Source: Thraustochytrium sp. TN22
Taxonomy: Eukaryota > Sar > Bigyra > Thraustochytrida > Thraustochytriidae
Direction of reading: 5' to 3'
Assembly: GCA_013306675.1 (NCBI GenBank)
Contig: JABLUY010000014.1
Span: forward strand, 226,777 to 290,776
Length of the DNA stretch: 64,000 nt
Below, piece after piece: positions 45,799-54,857 of this stretch. Made by a program: the position numbers and the translations under genes. How positions within the stretch are numbered: the stretch's first letter is position 1; the number at the start of each line of letters is the position of its first letter. The notes beneath the pieces are model-generated. The model was not told the DNA's origin. It searched no databases and saw only the letters and a list, made by a program, of their open reading frames with translations.

Positions 45799-47994
45799 GC
45801 CGGCTCGGAGCGCGGTCCGGCGGCGGCCCGCTCGCGACCGGCGACCGCGCCTGCGCGCGCGCGCCCCGCGGCGACCGATTGATAGGTGGCGCCCCGCGCT
45901 CGGGCTTGCGCCGCAAGCTGCACGCGCCACTCTCAGGCTATGGCGCCCCTCCCTCGCTCCGTCTTCTGCGGGCTCCGCGCGCGGGCCCCGCTGGCGGGCG
46001 AAGAGCGCGCGGGCGCGCGGGCGCGGGCGAAGAACTGCCGCGGCCCGAGGCCGGCCGAGCGGCCCGCCGCGCCTGCGCGCCGGCCGGCGGCCTGGCTGGG
46101 CGCGTCGCAGTCTGATCGGCGGGCGGGGGCCGAGCACGGCCGCGGCGAGGCCTGGATGGACCACTGCACGCCGCCGGGTCCGGGTCCGCCGCGCGCGGCC
46201 GGCCTTCGCGGCCTGCGTGCGGCGCGAGGGCGCGGAGCAGGTCGCACGGCCAGCCCACGCTGCGTCTGCGCCGGTCCGGGCTGCGCGGCTGCGCGGCTCT
46301 GGCGAAGAACTACTTGAAGGTCTGGGGCGCCACGACGACCCGGACACCGCGTACGAGCACCCGCTCTGCCAGAGCGAGAAAAGAGACAACCTGAGGAGCG
46401 TCTGTCCGAGTCTCGCGCGGGCCGCCCGGGCCTCGTGCAGTGCCACGCTTGGCGAGCTCGTGGGCGCGGCGCGACGGCGACGTGCGGCCGCGGCGCTGGT
46501 TGCCTGCCGCGGCCCGCAGGCCTGGGCTGGGCTTGAGCTCGACTCTCTAAAAGGCGTGCAGAGCCAGCCAGGCAAGGGCTAAAGGTCCCGGGCTGCCTGA
46601 CAGTGAGCCGTGGCCACCAGTTGTTACCAGTTGTTCCTACTTAGGCTGGAAGGATCATCTTCCAGCTTTGACAGAGCTTGGCAGTGAGGCAGGGAATAGA
46701 AATCACGAGACGCGGTGGAGCGGTCAGAGGGCCGATCACGTTGACTTGGTGCTGTAGGAGCACGTGGCCACTTCCCGTGGGCCGTGGCCTGCGGCCACGG
46801 CGGCGCCACGCTACCCGTGAGGGCGCGGCCAGTGACAGCGAGATTTTGGCAGCTCGCTGGTTGGCTGCTCGCGGCCCGTCAGTGGACTGCAGCCGGGCTG
46901 AAGACTTCATTGACGTCACGGAGGCAGGCTCCTGGCTTCACGGTGGTGCAGGCCTAGTAACACCACCCAAAGTTCACACTGCGCGCCGTGAATACTTGGA
47001 AAGCGCGCGCCACATCGTGCCGAATTGGAGCTCGCCGTCGCCTCTGCGCTCGAGATGACCGCTCTCGCCGGCGCCGGGGTCGGGCTCGAGCTGTCGACCT
47101 CGATGCCGGCGGCGAAGTGGACTGGAAAGGCGCCGACCGCGGCGGCAAGCCGCCACGGCGCGGCGGCCGCCACCTTGGTTAATTAGACCGTTTGTTTAGG
47201 ACGGTTCAATCGCCTCCGAGGCCTCCGCCGAAACGAAGGATGACTACCAGTGCTTAACTGAGCGCTGCGACCGACGTCGAGGTCGCCCTTCTGCGCCATT
47301 TTCATCCTCTCGAGCGCCTTGGATGCCGTTGCCTGGTTGGCTCTAGCTAGATCGCAGTTCTTGAAGGTCGCGTGGTGGCTGGGTGGGTTTGGTTGCGGTC
47401 CGTCGCTCCGGGTTTGTGGCTCGCTGACGCGCGCTGACAAGGACAAGGCTTTGGTGGTGCTTAGGCTCGTCACCACTCAAGCGGCGCGCCGTCGTGCTGT
47501 TGGTTGAGAGCGACGTCTTCGTGCGGGGCTTCGCTTGCTGCGCACCTGGACCGGCGGCAGGCTCGAGTCGCGCAGTTTGCATTGCAAGGGGCGTTGGATG
47601 CGAATGATCCGACGACACCAAAATTCAGTTCAGGCTGCTGGTCGTTCAGGACTCACCACGCGCCGCCACGCGCATCCAGCTTTGCGCGAGAAGCTGGACA
47701 CGTGCGTGGGACCAGATGAGGAAGCTCGACTTGGAGCTCATCGATGATGGTACGACGGATCGTCGGAGCTCTCGAAACGTCGCCGGCGACGTGTCCAGCT
47801 CGCCGCAAGCGAGCAAATTTTCTAAAACTAATCCGACAGCCAACAACCAGCCAGCCAGCCACCCAGCTAGCCAGCCAGCTAGCCAGCCAAGCGCTAGCAG
47901 CGCTCGCAGAAGCACAGCCCTGCGACCTGCAAACCCCAAACGCCGAGAGCGAGACTACTTTCTTGCACAGTTTGTCGACGCGACGTGTGCAATT
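45799..47994. other. Long intergenic region, J-PH to BT1 transporter
   Basis: About 2.2 kb between divergent genes. The first 750 bp are extremely GC-rich and open in many frames, but without a domain. A 10-bp direct repeat ACCAGTTGTT lies at about 46616-46636. A CAGCCAG/CTAGCCAG tandem repeat occurs at about 47837-47890, just before the transporter. No gene was supported. Confidence 0.5.
47837..47890. repeat. CCAG/CTAGCCAG tandem repeat
   Basis: Repeated CCAGCCAG and CTAGCCAG units lie about 105-155 bp upstream of the chosen BT1 start. In the open frame they would encode Ser-Gln-Pro-Ala repeats. Confidence 0.75.
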
Positions 47995-49758
47995 ATGTTC
48001 AAGCAGCAACATGACCTGGATGTGAGGAGCCAGTCGATGCTGTCGGAGGGCAGCCAAGGCGATGATGGCCGAGAGCCGGCGGACTCGGCTGCGGTCGTGC
48101 ACAGCTCGTCGGACACCAAGAGCAAGGATCAGGAGGCCTCGCGTGGGCCACAAGAGGACGACGGCAGCGAGCTGACGGCTCCGAGCATCTCCGCGGAGGG
48201 CGCCCTGCGCGAGGGCGGGACACCGAACATCTGGGGCCGGCACTATTGTGGCCTACTGGCGCAGTACGCGGCCATCGGCATCATGTACGGGTCCTTTTAC
48301 AGTGCCGTGTACCCGTTCTTCTACAACTACCTGCGCATGGAGGGCTACGTGACGACGGCGGTGTACGTGCTCATCACGCTGCCGTACACGCTCAAGGCGT
48401 TCCTTGGCATCATCACGGACTGCTACCCAATTATGGGCTACCGGCGGCGGCCGTACATGGTGATCGGCTGGACCGTGTCCTTTATTTGCTGCCTCGTCAT
48501 GGCGTGCCTGCCGGTGCCGGACCCGTACTACCCGGACCCGTCCTGGGCGTCTGTCACGTACGAGTCGCTGACAGCGGAGCAGCAGGCCGCCATCAACTAC
48601 GACGCGCCGAGCCAGGGTGTCATTTATGTGGCGCTCATGATCGTGGCCAACCTGGGCAGCGTGATGGCCTTCACGGCCTCGGACGGCATCCTGGTGGAGT
48701 TCAGCCAGCGTGAGGCGCTCGAGGTGCGCGGCAGGACGCAGACCATGGTGTATGTGGTGGAGGACGTCTTCAAGATTGGCGCGGCGGCCATGGCTGGGTT
48801 TGGCCTCAACAGCCCTGACTACGGCGGCAGCTTCAGCGGCACCATCGGCATCAACGGTTTCATGTGGATCAACACGGGCTTCGCGCTCTTTGCCATTCCC
48901 ATGTCCTGGTGGTTCGTCGAGGAGCGCAAGGCCGAGCGCCAGGACATTCGCAAGTACTGGAACCAGTTTTTCAATCTCGTGCAGAAGCGTGCCGTCTACC
49001 AACTCATTGCCTTCCGCTTCTTTCACAACCTGTTCGCCTGGGTCAGCTCCACGGCCGCGACCCCGGTGCAGAGCCTCTGGGCGCAGGTCGAGACGATGAA
49101 CTCCAGCATCGCCACCATCATCGCCAACCTCGTCTCGGCACTCGCGCTCTACACCATGAAGCGCTGGGGCCTCAACTGGGACTGGCGCCTCATAATCCTC
49201 GTCTGCCAGCTGAGCGTTATCGCCGTTGACGTCTTTCCGGTCTTCTTCACAATCTGGGACGTCTTTCGCAACCAATGGTTCTGGCTTGGCATGCCGCTCG
49301 TCTCCGACTTCCCCGATGCCATCGGCTACATCGTGACCACCTACGCGGCACTGGAGATTATCGAGGAGGGCAATGAGGCCGCGGTCTATGGCCTTATCAC
49401 CACCGTCTCCACGCTCGCGTCGCCCTTCGCCACCGTGCTCACCAAGAGCATTGACGCCAACTTTGACGTCGCCACCACCACGCTCCAGCAGGACGACACC
49501 TACGCGCGCTGGCAGGTCTCCTACACCTACATCATCATGTACTGCCTGCAGATCTTCTCGCTCTGCTTCCTCTTTCTGCTTCCCAAGCAGAAGAAGCAGA
49601 TGCAGGAGCTTGCCGCCAAAGGTGGCTCCTCGAAGCTCGTGGGCATCATCGTCGTGATCGTCGCGCTCTTTTGCTTCGTCTGGTCCGTCATGACCAATCT
49701 CATGAGCCTCTTCGACTCTACTTCCTGCCTCAAGCTTGCCGGCGGCTCCGGTTGCTAA
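47995..49758 (+). CDS. BT1-family (folate-biopterin transporter-like) membrane protein
   Basis: A 587-residue polytopic transporter of the major facilitator superfamily. After a polar N-terminus (1-85) come about twelve hydrophobic helices, e.g. GLLAQYAAIGIMYGSFYSAV, IYVALMIVANLGSVMAF and YIIMYCLQIFSLCFLFLLP. Family features include PYTLKAFLGIITDCYPIMGY with RRRPYM after helix 3, the BT1 counterpart of the MFS loop 2-3 motif. BT1 proteins carry folates or pterins in kinetoplastids and plastids, and are expanded in stramenopiles with mostly unknown substrates. The start at 47995 is preferred; an in-frame ATG at 47716 would add 93 residues of repeat-encoded, non-conserved sequence. Substrate is uncertain. 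Confidence 0.88.
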   Translation: MFKQQHDLDVRSQSMLSEGSQGDDGREPADSAAVVHSSSDTKSKDQEASRGPQEDDGSELTAPSISAEGALREGGTPNIWGRHYCGLLAQYAAIGIMYGSFYSAVYPFFYNYLRMEGYVTTAVYVLITLPYTLKAFLGIITDCYPIMGYRRRPYMVIGWTVSFICCLVMACLPVPDPYYPDPSWASVTYESLTAEQQAAINYDAPSQGVIYVALMIVANLGSVMAFTASDGILVEFSQREALEVRGRTQTMVYVVEDVFKIGAAAMAGFGLNSPDYGGSFSGTIGINGFMWINTGFALFAIPMSWWFVEERKAERQDIRKYWNQFFNLVQKRAVYQLIAFRFFHNLFAWVSSTAATPVQSLWAQVETMNSSIATIIANLVSALALYTMKRWGLNWDWRLIILVCQLSVIAVDVFPVFFTIWDVFRNQWFWLGMPLVSDFPDAIGYIVTTYAALEIIEEGNEAAVYGLITTVSTLASPFATVLTKSIDANFDVATTTLQQDDTYARWQVSYTYIIMYCLQIFSLCFLFLLPKQKKQMQELAAKGGSSKLVGIIVVIVALFCFVWSVMTNLMSLFDSTSCLKLAGGSGC

Positions 49759-50471
49759 GCTAGCTGGCTAGTCAGCTAATTTCCCTTCGTTAGGAGATGA
49801 AGTGATCTGTTCCTTCTTGCGCACGGGACATGCTGCTGTCTGCTGCTTGTGCGCCGGCCTCGTGCGATGCTTGCACACCCATAGAACAGGACCCAGCGCC
49901 TGTGAGTATGGCTTGCAGATGACTGGCGGCCGACTCGCCGAGTCTCTGCGTGATGAACTCACCTCTCTCAAGTCGGACTTGCACTCTCGACTTCCCTATG
50001 CGGCTCGGTATCTTGACGAGCTTGCAGTGAATTCTTGAACTTGAACGTACGGCGGCGTCACCGCCGGCGCCGGCGCCGCGCCGCGTTCACGAGTGGTGAG
50101 GTCAAAGTTGACTTTGCAACTCGTAGGCCCGGGCCAGGCCGGCGTCGCGCGCGCGCGCCAGCCGCGCGATCGCGGCAGTTTCCCCACCGCGCCGCTCGGG
50201 CTTCGGGCTCGGCCTCACGGCAGCCGAGGTCCCGGCAGCGCGATCCCGGCGACGCACGCCAGCCTTTCCGCCTCTGAGTCCCGCCCGTGTCGGCTCGTCG
50301 GAGTCGCGCCGCATTCGTGGCCTTGGCAGCCTCGCGCCGAGGGCACCAACGTTCAAGAGCCTCAAAAGATCAGTCATTACTGTCACGCTTCCTGCACTCG
50401 GTGAAGCAAACCCCCTTCGCGCGACGACGGCACTCGGGCCGCGCGGCGCGCTTGCTGCCAGCCGCGGTAGG
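49759..50471. other. Intergenic region, BT1 transporter to GST_N protein
   Basis: About 710 bp beginning with a CTAG-rich palindromic patch (49757-49776). No gene was recognised; short frames have no domain. Confidence 0.55.
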
Positions 50472-51266
50472 ATGCTGGCGTCCGTCTTCGAGGTGCCGGT
50501 GGTGGGGCCGTGGCTGGACTTCTTGGCACTCATGGTGGGCTACGTTGTGCGGCTGGCGGCCGGCGCGTACGTGGCCCAGGGCGTGGACCAATGCAAGCGA
50601 CCAGAGAGGCTCATGGTCCTGTACGAGTGCGAGCAAGATGTCGGGTGCCGCAAGGTACGCGAGACGCTCTCGGTGCTGGACCTCGACGTGCTGGTGAGGC
50701 CGTGCCCGCGCGGGGGCGGGCGCTTCCTGCAGGAATGCCAGGCCGTGGCGCCCAAGGCGAGCGGGCTGCCTGTGCTTAGCGACCCGAATACGAAGACGAC
50801 ACTGTGCGGCGCCGAGGCTGTCAAAGAGTACCTGTGGAAGACGTATGGCGACAAGGCGACGCCGCCGCTGCACTACCGGCTCGCGGTCTCGGACCTCGTG
50901 GGCGATCTGCTGGCACGTGTCGCCTCGGGCGTGCGCTTCGCGGACCATCAGGGCTGGGCCGCTGCCCACTCTGCGAGCTCTCGGCCCAAGCAGGACCTCG
51001 TGCTCTGGGGCAGTGAGGGCTCGCCCTTTGTGGCGCGCGTGCGCGAGGCCCTCTGCTCGCTGGAAATCCCCTACGTGTACAAGACGGCGCCCAAGTTCAA
51101 GTCGGCCAAGCGCAAGGAGTGGGTGCGGCGCTTCGGAAACCAGCTGTCCGAGGCGCGCAAGATGACCGGCCTGATCCAAATCCCCCTCCTGGAGGACCCC
51201 AACACGGGCAAGGAGCTGCTGGAAAGCAATGACATCGTCCGTTATCTCCTCGCAAAGTACTCGTGA
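50472..51266 (+). CDS. Protein with two tandem GST N-terminal (thioredoxin-fold) domains
   Basis: A 264-residue protein. Residues about 14-35 are hydrophobic (FLALMVGYVVRLAAGAYV), a possible anchor. Two GST_N_3-type thioredoxin folds follow: the first (about 45-130) has VLYECEQDVGCRKVRETL and LPVLSDPNT; the second (about 176-264) has LVLWGSEGSPFVARVREALC and IPLLEDPNTG, then ESNDIVRYLL. This two-fold layout without a GST C-terminal helical domain matches a family known in plants (plastid), algae and cyanobacteria. In those proteins the first motif is usually CPFC-like, whereas here only one cysteine (GCRKVRE) of the pair is in place and the second copy has none. Redox or glutathione-binding roles are plausible but unproven. 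Confidence 0.85.
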   Translation: MLASVFEVPVVGPWLDFLALMVGYVVRLAAGAYVAQGVDQCKRPERLMVLYECEQDVGCRKVRETLSVLDLDVLVRPCPRGGGRFLQECQAVAPKASGLPVLSDPNTKTTLCGAEAVKEYLWKTYGDKATPPLHYRLAVSDLVGDLLARVASGVRFADHQGWAAAHSASSRPKQDLVLWGSEGSPFVARVREALCSLEIPYVYKTAPKFKSAKRKEWVRRFGNQLSEARKMTGLIQIPLLEDPNTGKELLESNDIVRYLLAKYS

Positions 51267-51445
51267 TGGATGGCCGCCGACATGGTCAGGCCCAACGAAC
51301 ACAAAAATGCAGTCTGCAAAGCGAATCGTGCCAAAGAACCCTGCGCGTGCGCGACATCACCGCGGCAGTGACTGCTGGTGTCAGTCACCCACCCAGAACT
51401 CCCCAAGCATCAACAACATTCGCTCTCTGCTCACCGCTGCTCTCT

Positions 51446-53191
51446 TCACCGCCTTGAACCTACAGCCTTGGTCTTGCGCGCCTTGGCGGGCGTCGCCTCG
51501 CCGCCCTGGGAGGCACGGCCCCGCTTCTTCGTCGCGCTGCTCGTCGCCATGTTCTGACTCGCTGGTCCTGTCCGCCGCTTTGCAGCCTCGGTCTCCGCGT
51601 CGAGAGACGCACGCGTCCGGTAGGGCCGCGCCTTGGCCATGCTGCGTGTCGTCCGCCGCACCGGCGCCTCCACGCTGGCCCCATCCTCCTCGACATGCGT
51701 CGCAGCGTTGGCTTTCCGGTTCTCGTTTGGGGAGGCTGGGTCAGTGGCGCCCTTCTCCTTTTGGCGCGCCGGCGCTTTGCGCGCCCGAGCAGGCTTCGGG
51801 GCCTGCTGCGCCTTTTCCACGATCACAGCGCTGCCATCGTCATCATCGCCAGAATCGTTGTCCTCGTCTTCGTCGATCCTGAGGTCCACAACCGCCTTGC
51901 GCGCCCGCGCTTGCGTTTTCGGGGCCGGCTTGGTCTCCTCGGCGATCACGAACTCCTCCTCCTCGCCGTCCTCCTCCAGGTCCACTACGGCAGCCGAGCG
52001 CTTGGCTCTGGCCGCGGTTGTGCGTGGCGCAGTCTTGGTCTTGGCCGCTGTCCCGCGTGGCGCAGTCTTGGTCTTGGCCGTGGTCTTGGCCGTGGTCTTG
52101 GCCGTGGTCTTGGTCCTGGACGTGCCCGCGCCCGCGCCCGCGCTCGCGCTCGCGCTCGCGCTCGCGCCCGCGCCCGCGCCGGTCCAGTCGAGCGGGCCGG
52201 CCTTGAGCGCGGCAAGCGTGCGGCTCCCCGGAAGGGCCGCCGTGAGCGTGTTGAAAAGCGTGTCATATGACACAGCGTCCGAGGGGCTCAGCGCGAGAAC
52301 CTCGCCCAGAAAGTCCTGGGCGACAGCGCGGGCCTCCGCGTCGGCGATGCGAGTGCAGAGCGCCGCAGGCGACACAGAAGACTTGGTCTCGAGCACTTCC
52401 GCCTCGCTGGTCGCATCCTCCCAAGGGAGGGATCCAGACATCATCCAGATGAGCATGTAGGCGAGCGACTCGAGGTCGTCACGCGCGCTAGGCGGCTCGC
52501 CGCGGTGAATGCGCATGCTCATGTAGAGCGGGGTGCCAACCGGTGCCGCCGGCTCGCGCGTGCCCTTGTGCGAGAGCTCCTTGCAGACAGCGCCAAAGTC
52601 CACCAGGTAGACGGTATCTTTCGTGCCGCTCGCACGGCCCAGCATGAAGTTCTCCGGCTTGACGTCGCGGTACACATAGCCAGCCCCGTGCACGAACTGC
52701 AGCCCACGCACGAGCTGTGCCGTCACGCTGAGCGCCGTGGCGGGCGCCACCGGTCCGCCTACGCGGTCCACGGCCTGCCGCAGCGTGCTGCCCAGGCGTT
52801 CCAGCGCCAGGTAGCTCCAGCCCTCCGTGCCGGCGCTGTACTTCCAGTTCACCACGCCCGGCGTGCGCGGCACGGCGATGGCCGGCACTGACTTGTCCTT
52901 GGACCTGAGCAGCGCGTGCTGCTCGTGCAGGATCCTGTACACGGTGTACTCCTTGGACAGCAGCGTCCACCCTGCGGCCTGGTCGCTGTTCTTCTTGCGC
53001 GGCTTGCCCGCCGGCGGCACGGGCGACGCTTTGAGCACCCAGTCGCACGCCTCGATCCCGCCGCGCCCCTTGCTGTCGTCGCCCGTGAACGTGGCCTCGT
53101 ACACGGAGCTGAACGCGCCCGCGCCCAGGCGCTGGCCCACGCGCCAGGGCCCCAGCGTCGCCGGCACCGCCGGCGCCGCCGCGCCCACCAT
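51446..53191 (-). CDS. CK1-clan (CK1/VRK-like) Ser/Thr kinase with basic, H1-like tail
   Basis: A 581-residue protein. The kinase domain (about 12-300) has LGAGAFSSVYEA, the Lys in CDWVLKAS, catalytic YRDVKPENFMLG, VDFGAV, and GTPLYMSMRIHRG then SARDDLESLAYML and GSLPWED, the CK1/VRK signature. The classical APE motif is absent, as expected for this clan. The tail (about 310-581) is Ala/Lys/Thr/Arg-rich with TKTTAK repeats, acidic patches and KKRGRASQGGE-like ends, resembling a histone H1 tail and suggesting a nuclear, chromatin-bound kinase. The start MVGAAAPAV at 53191 is the first ATG before the fold; a CGG-type tract lies 57-105 bp upstream on the coding strand. VRK versus CK1 cannot be settled by eye. 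Confidence 0.88.
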   Translation of the reverse strand: MVGAAAPAVPATLGPWRVGQRLGAGAFSSVYEATFTGDDSKGRGGIEACDWVLKASPVPPAGKPRKKNSDQAAGWTLLSKEYTVYRILHEQHALLRSKDKSVPAIAVPRTPGVVNWKYSAGTEGWSYLALERLGSTLRQAVDRVGGPVAPATALSVTAQLVRGLQFVHGAGYVYRDVKPENFMLGRASGTKDTVYLVDFGAVCKELSHKGTREPAAPVGTPLYMSMRIHRGEPPSARDDLESLAYMLIWMMSGSLPWEDATSEAEVLETKSSVSPAALCTRIADAEARAVAQDFLGEVLALSPSDAVSYDTLFNTLTAALPGSRTLAALKAGPLDWTGAGAGASASASASAGAGAGTSRTKTTAKTTAKTTAKTKTAPRGTAAKTKTAPRTTAARAKRSAAVVDLEEDGEEEEFVIAEETKPAPKTQARARKAVVDLRIDEDEDNDSGDDDDGSAVIVEKAQQAPKPARARKAPARQKEKGATDPASPNENRKANAATHVEEDGASVEAPVRRTTRSMAKARPYRTRASLDAETEAAKRRTGPASQNMATSSATKKRGRASQGGEATPAKARKTKAVGSRR

Positions 53192-53247
53192 CCGGCCGAC
53201 GGGCCCGCGCCGCGTCGCGCCGCCTCGGCCCCGGCTCGCGCGCTGCC

Positions 53248-53296
53248 GCGCCGCCGCCGCCGCCGCCCGCCGCCGCCGCCGCCGCCGCCGCCCGCC
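53248..53296 (-). repeat. CGG/GGC tract in the CK1-clan kinase leader
   Basis: Near-continuous CCG triplets on the plus strand, i.e. CGG on the coding strand, 57-105 bp upstream of the kinase ATG. Confidence 0.85.
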
Positions 53297-53377
53297 GCGC
53301 GGCGCGCCACAACCTCGCCGCCGCCCGCGCGCGTGAAACGGTTTTGGGCGGGGTTCTGCGCCGCGCCGCCGGCCTTG

Positions 53378-53425
53378 GAGAGGGACTCGAAGAGGGACTT
53401 GGAGAGGGACTCGGAGAGGGACCCG
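53378..53425. repeat. 12-bp tandem repeat
   Basis: Four units of AGAGGGACTYGR, each varying at one or two positions, in the region upstream of the CK1-clan kinase. Confidence 0.75.
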
Positions 53426-54857
53426 GGCTCGGGCGCCGCCTTCTCCGGGCTCCGGGCGGCGGCGGCGGAGAACCTCGGCCTGGACCTCGTCCAGAGTCGC
53501 CTCGAGTCCGGGCCCGGCGACGCGGACGACGAGGTCGACGAGCTCGGCTGGCCTTTTCGTGCCTGCGTGCAGCCTCGGCGCGGACAAGCTCAGGAGCGCA
53601 CAAGGATCGCAGGAGCGCCAGGGGAATGTAGGCCAAATAAGTTAGGTGGGGGAGAGCGAGAGAGAAGCGAGGAGCGAGAAGCGGACCGCGGCGGGCCGTC
53701 GAATCAATGGGGCGTGGGCGACTGCGATAACGGTGAGCTTCAAAGAGGATCTGGAGGGGATCGTCGGGGTGGAGGGCGTGGATCACAATCGTCGGGTGGA
53801 GAGCGTGGATCACAATGCGCGAGGCTCCGGGAAAGGTCAAGGTCGAGGAGGTAAAAGATCTTCTCCGCAGCATCCGTGGAATGCAAGTGCGCAGCAGCGA
53901 GGTGAAGCTGATGCGCCAGAAGTAGCGTTGCTCTCGCGTTATGCGCTGCCGCAAGCCAAAGCAGGGTGCCAGCTTTGAGATGCGACACCCTTGCGGCAGA
54001 CGTCGGGTGTGTGAAGAGTCTCTCTCCCCAGTTTTGCAAACGTGCTTTGCACATCAGCTTTGGAGCGCTCTCTCCTGCATGTCGAGCGTGTATGCCTGGT
54101 TTTTCTTTGGCTGAACCGGGTCGTCTTTGTACGCGCGCTCTGTACTCTTGCCGAGGTTGAACGTTTCCTAGCAGGCGTCTCTCTTACCAGGGGAGTACTT
54201 TGAGCGTGCCCTGCGGCCATCGAAAGTCTGCCAACTGACGCCACATCTGGTATCGTGCCAATCACGCGCCCGAGCGAGAAATTGGACACGCCGTGTCCGC
54301 AATCTCTTCTTTTGAGGACGATGGTAGTAACACCCGAGAGCGAAGAAGCACAGGAAGAAGCACAGGCACCGCGTTTTAGCTGTGAGGGACAGCGTCAGCC
54401 AAGAACGACATCGCCGTAGAGTAAAGCGCCGGCAGGGGCACTGGCACGCGCACTCCAGCAGCGTTGGTCGTGCGGAATGTCGTCTTCGCATGACTCTCAT
54501 TCTGCCAAATTCGATTCCCGCCACGGCCGAAGAACGTGCAGCACGAGCAATTGTACGTGCATGAAGTATTGCACGACAATTTTCCCAGGACCAAGAGTTC
54601 ATAGCGGTGAGAGACAAGAAGAGGCCGCTGCTGTACCCGGCAAGAGTGCGCAAAGAGGCGAAGGGTCACTTTCAGGTTAGTTTTGCAGGCGCTCGAATAA
54701 AGCGCAAAGGCAGGCCAGAGCCCGCGGGGCCAATCAATGCAAGTCCCGTGCTGAATGAAGCCCACGCGCGCCTCTTTCAATTGTCGCCCCCTCCGTTCCC
54801 ATGTCAAGAGGGGAATTTGCACATTGTGCTCTTGCACGCTTCACTCACTCACAGTCA

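Larger units (their letters stand above)
53192..54857. other. Intergenic region upstream of the CK1-clan kinase
   Basis: About 1.7 kb. It contains the CCG tract (53248-53296), a 12-bp tandem repeat (about 53378-53425), and a near-duplicate GGATCACAATCGTCGG-type repeat around 53760-53815. Frames at 54.1-54.9 kb have no recognisable domain. Confidence 0.55.

Noticed and set aside
45799-46575. N-terminal extension of the J-PH gene
   Set aside because: The open frame is kept by GC content only, begins before any homology, and encodes low-complexity Arg/Ala/Pro sequence.
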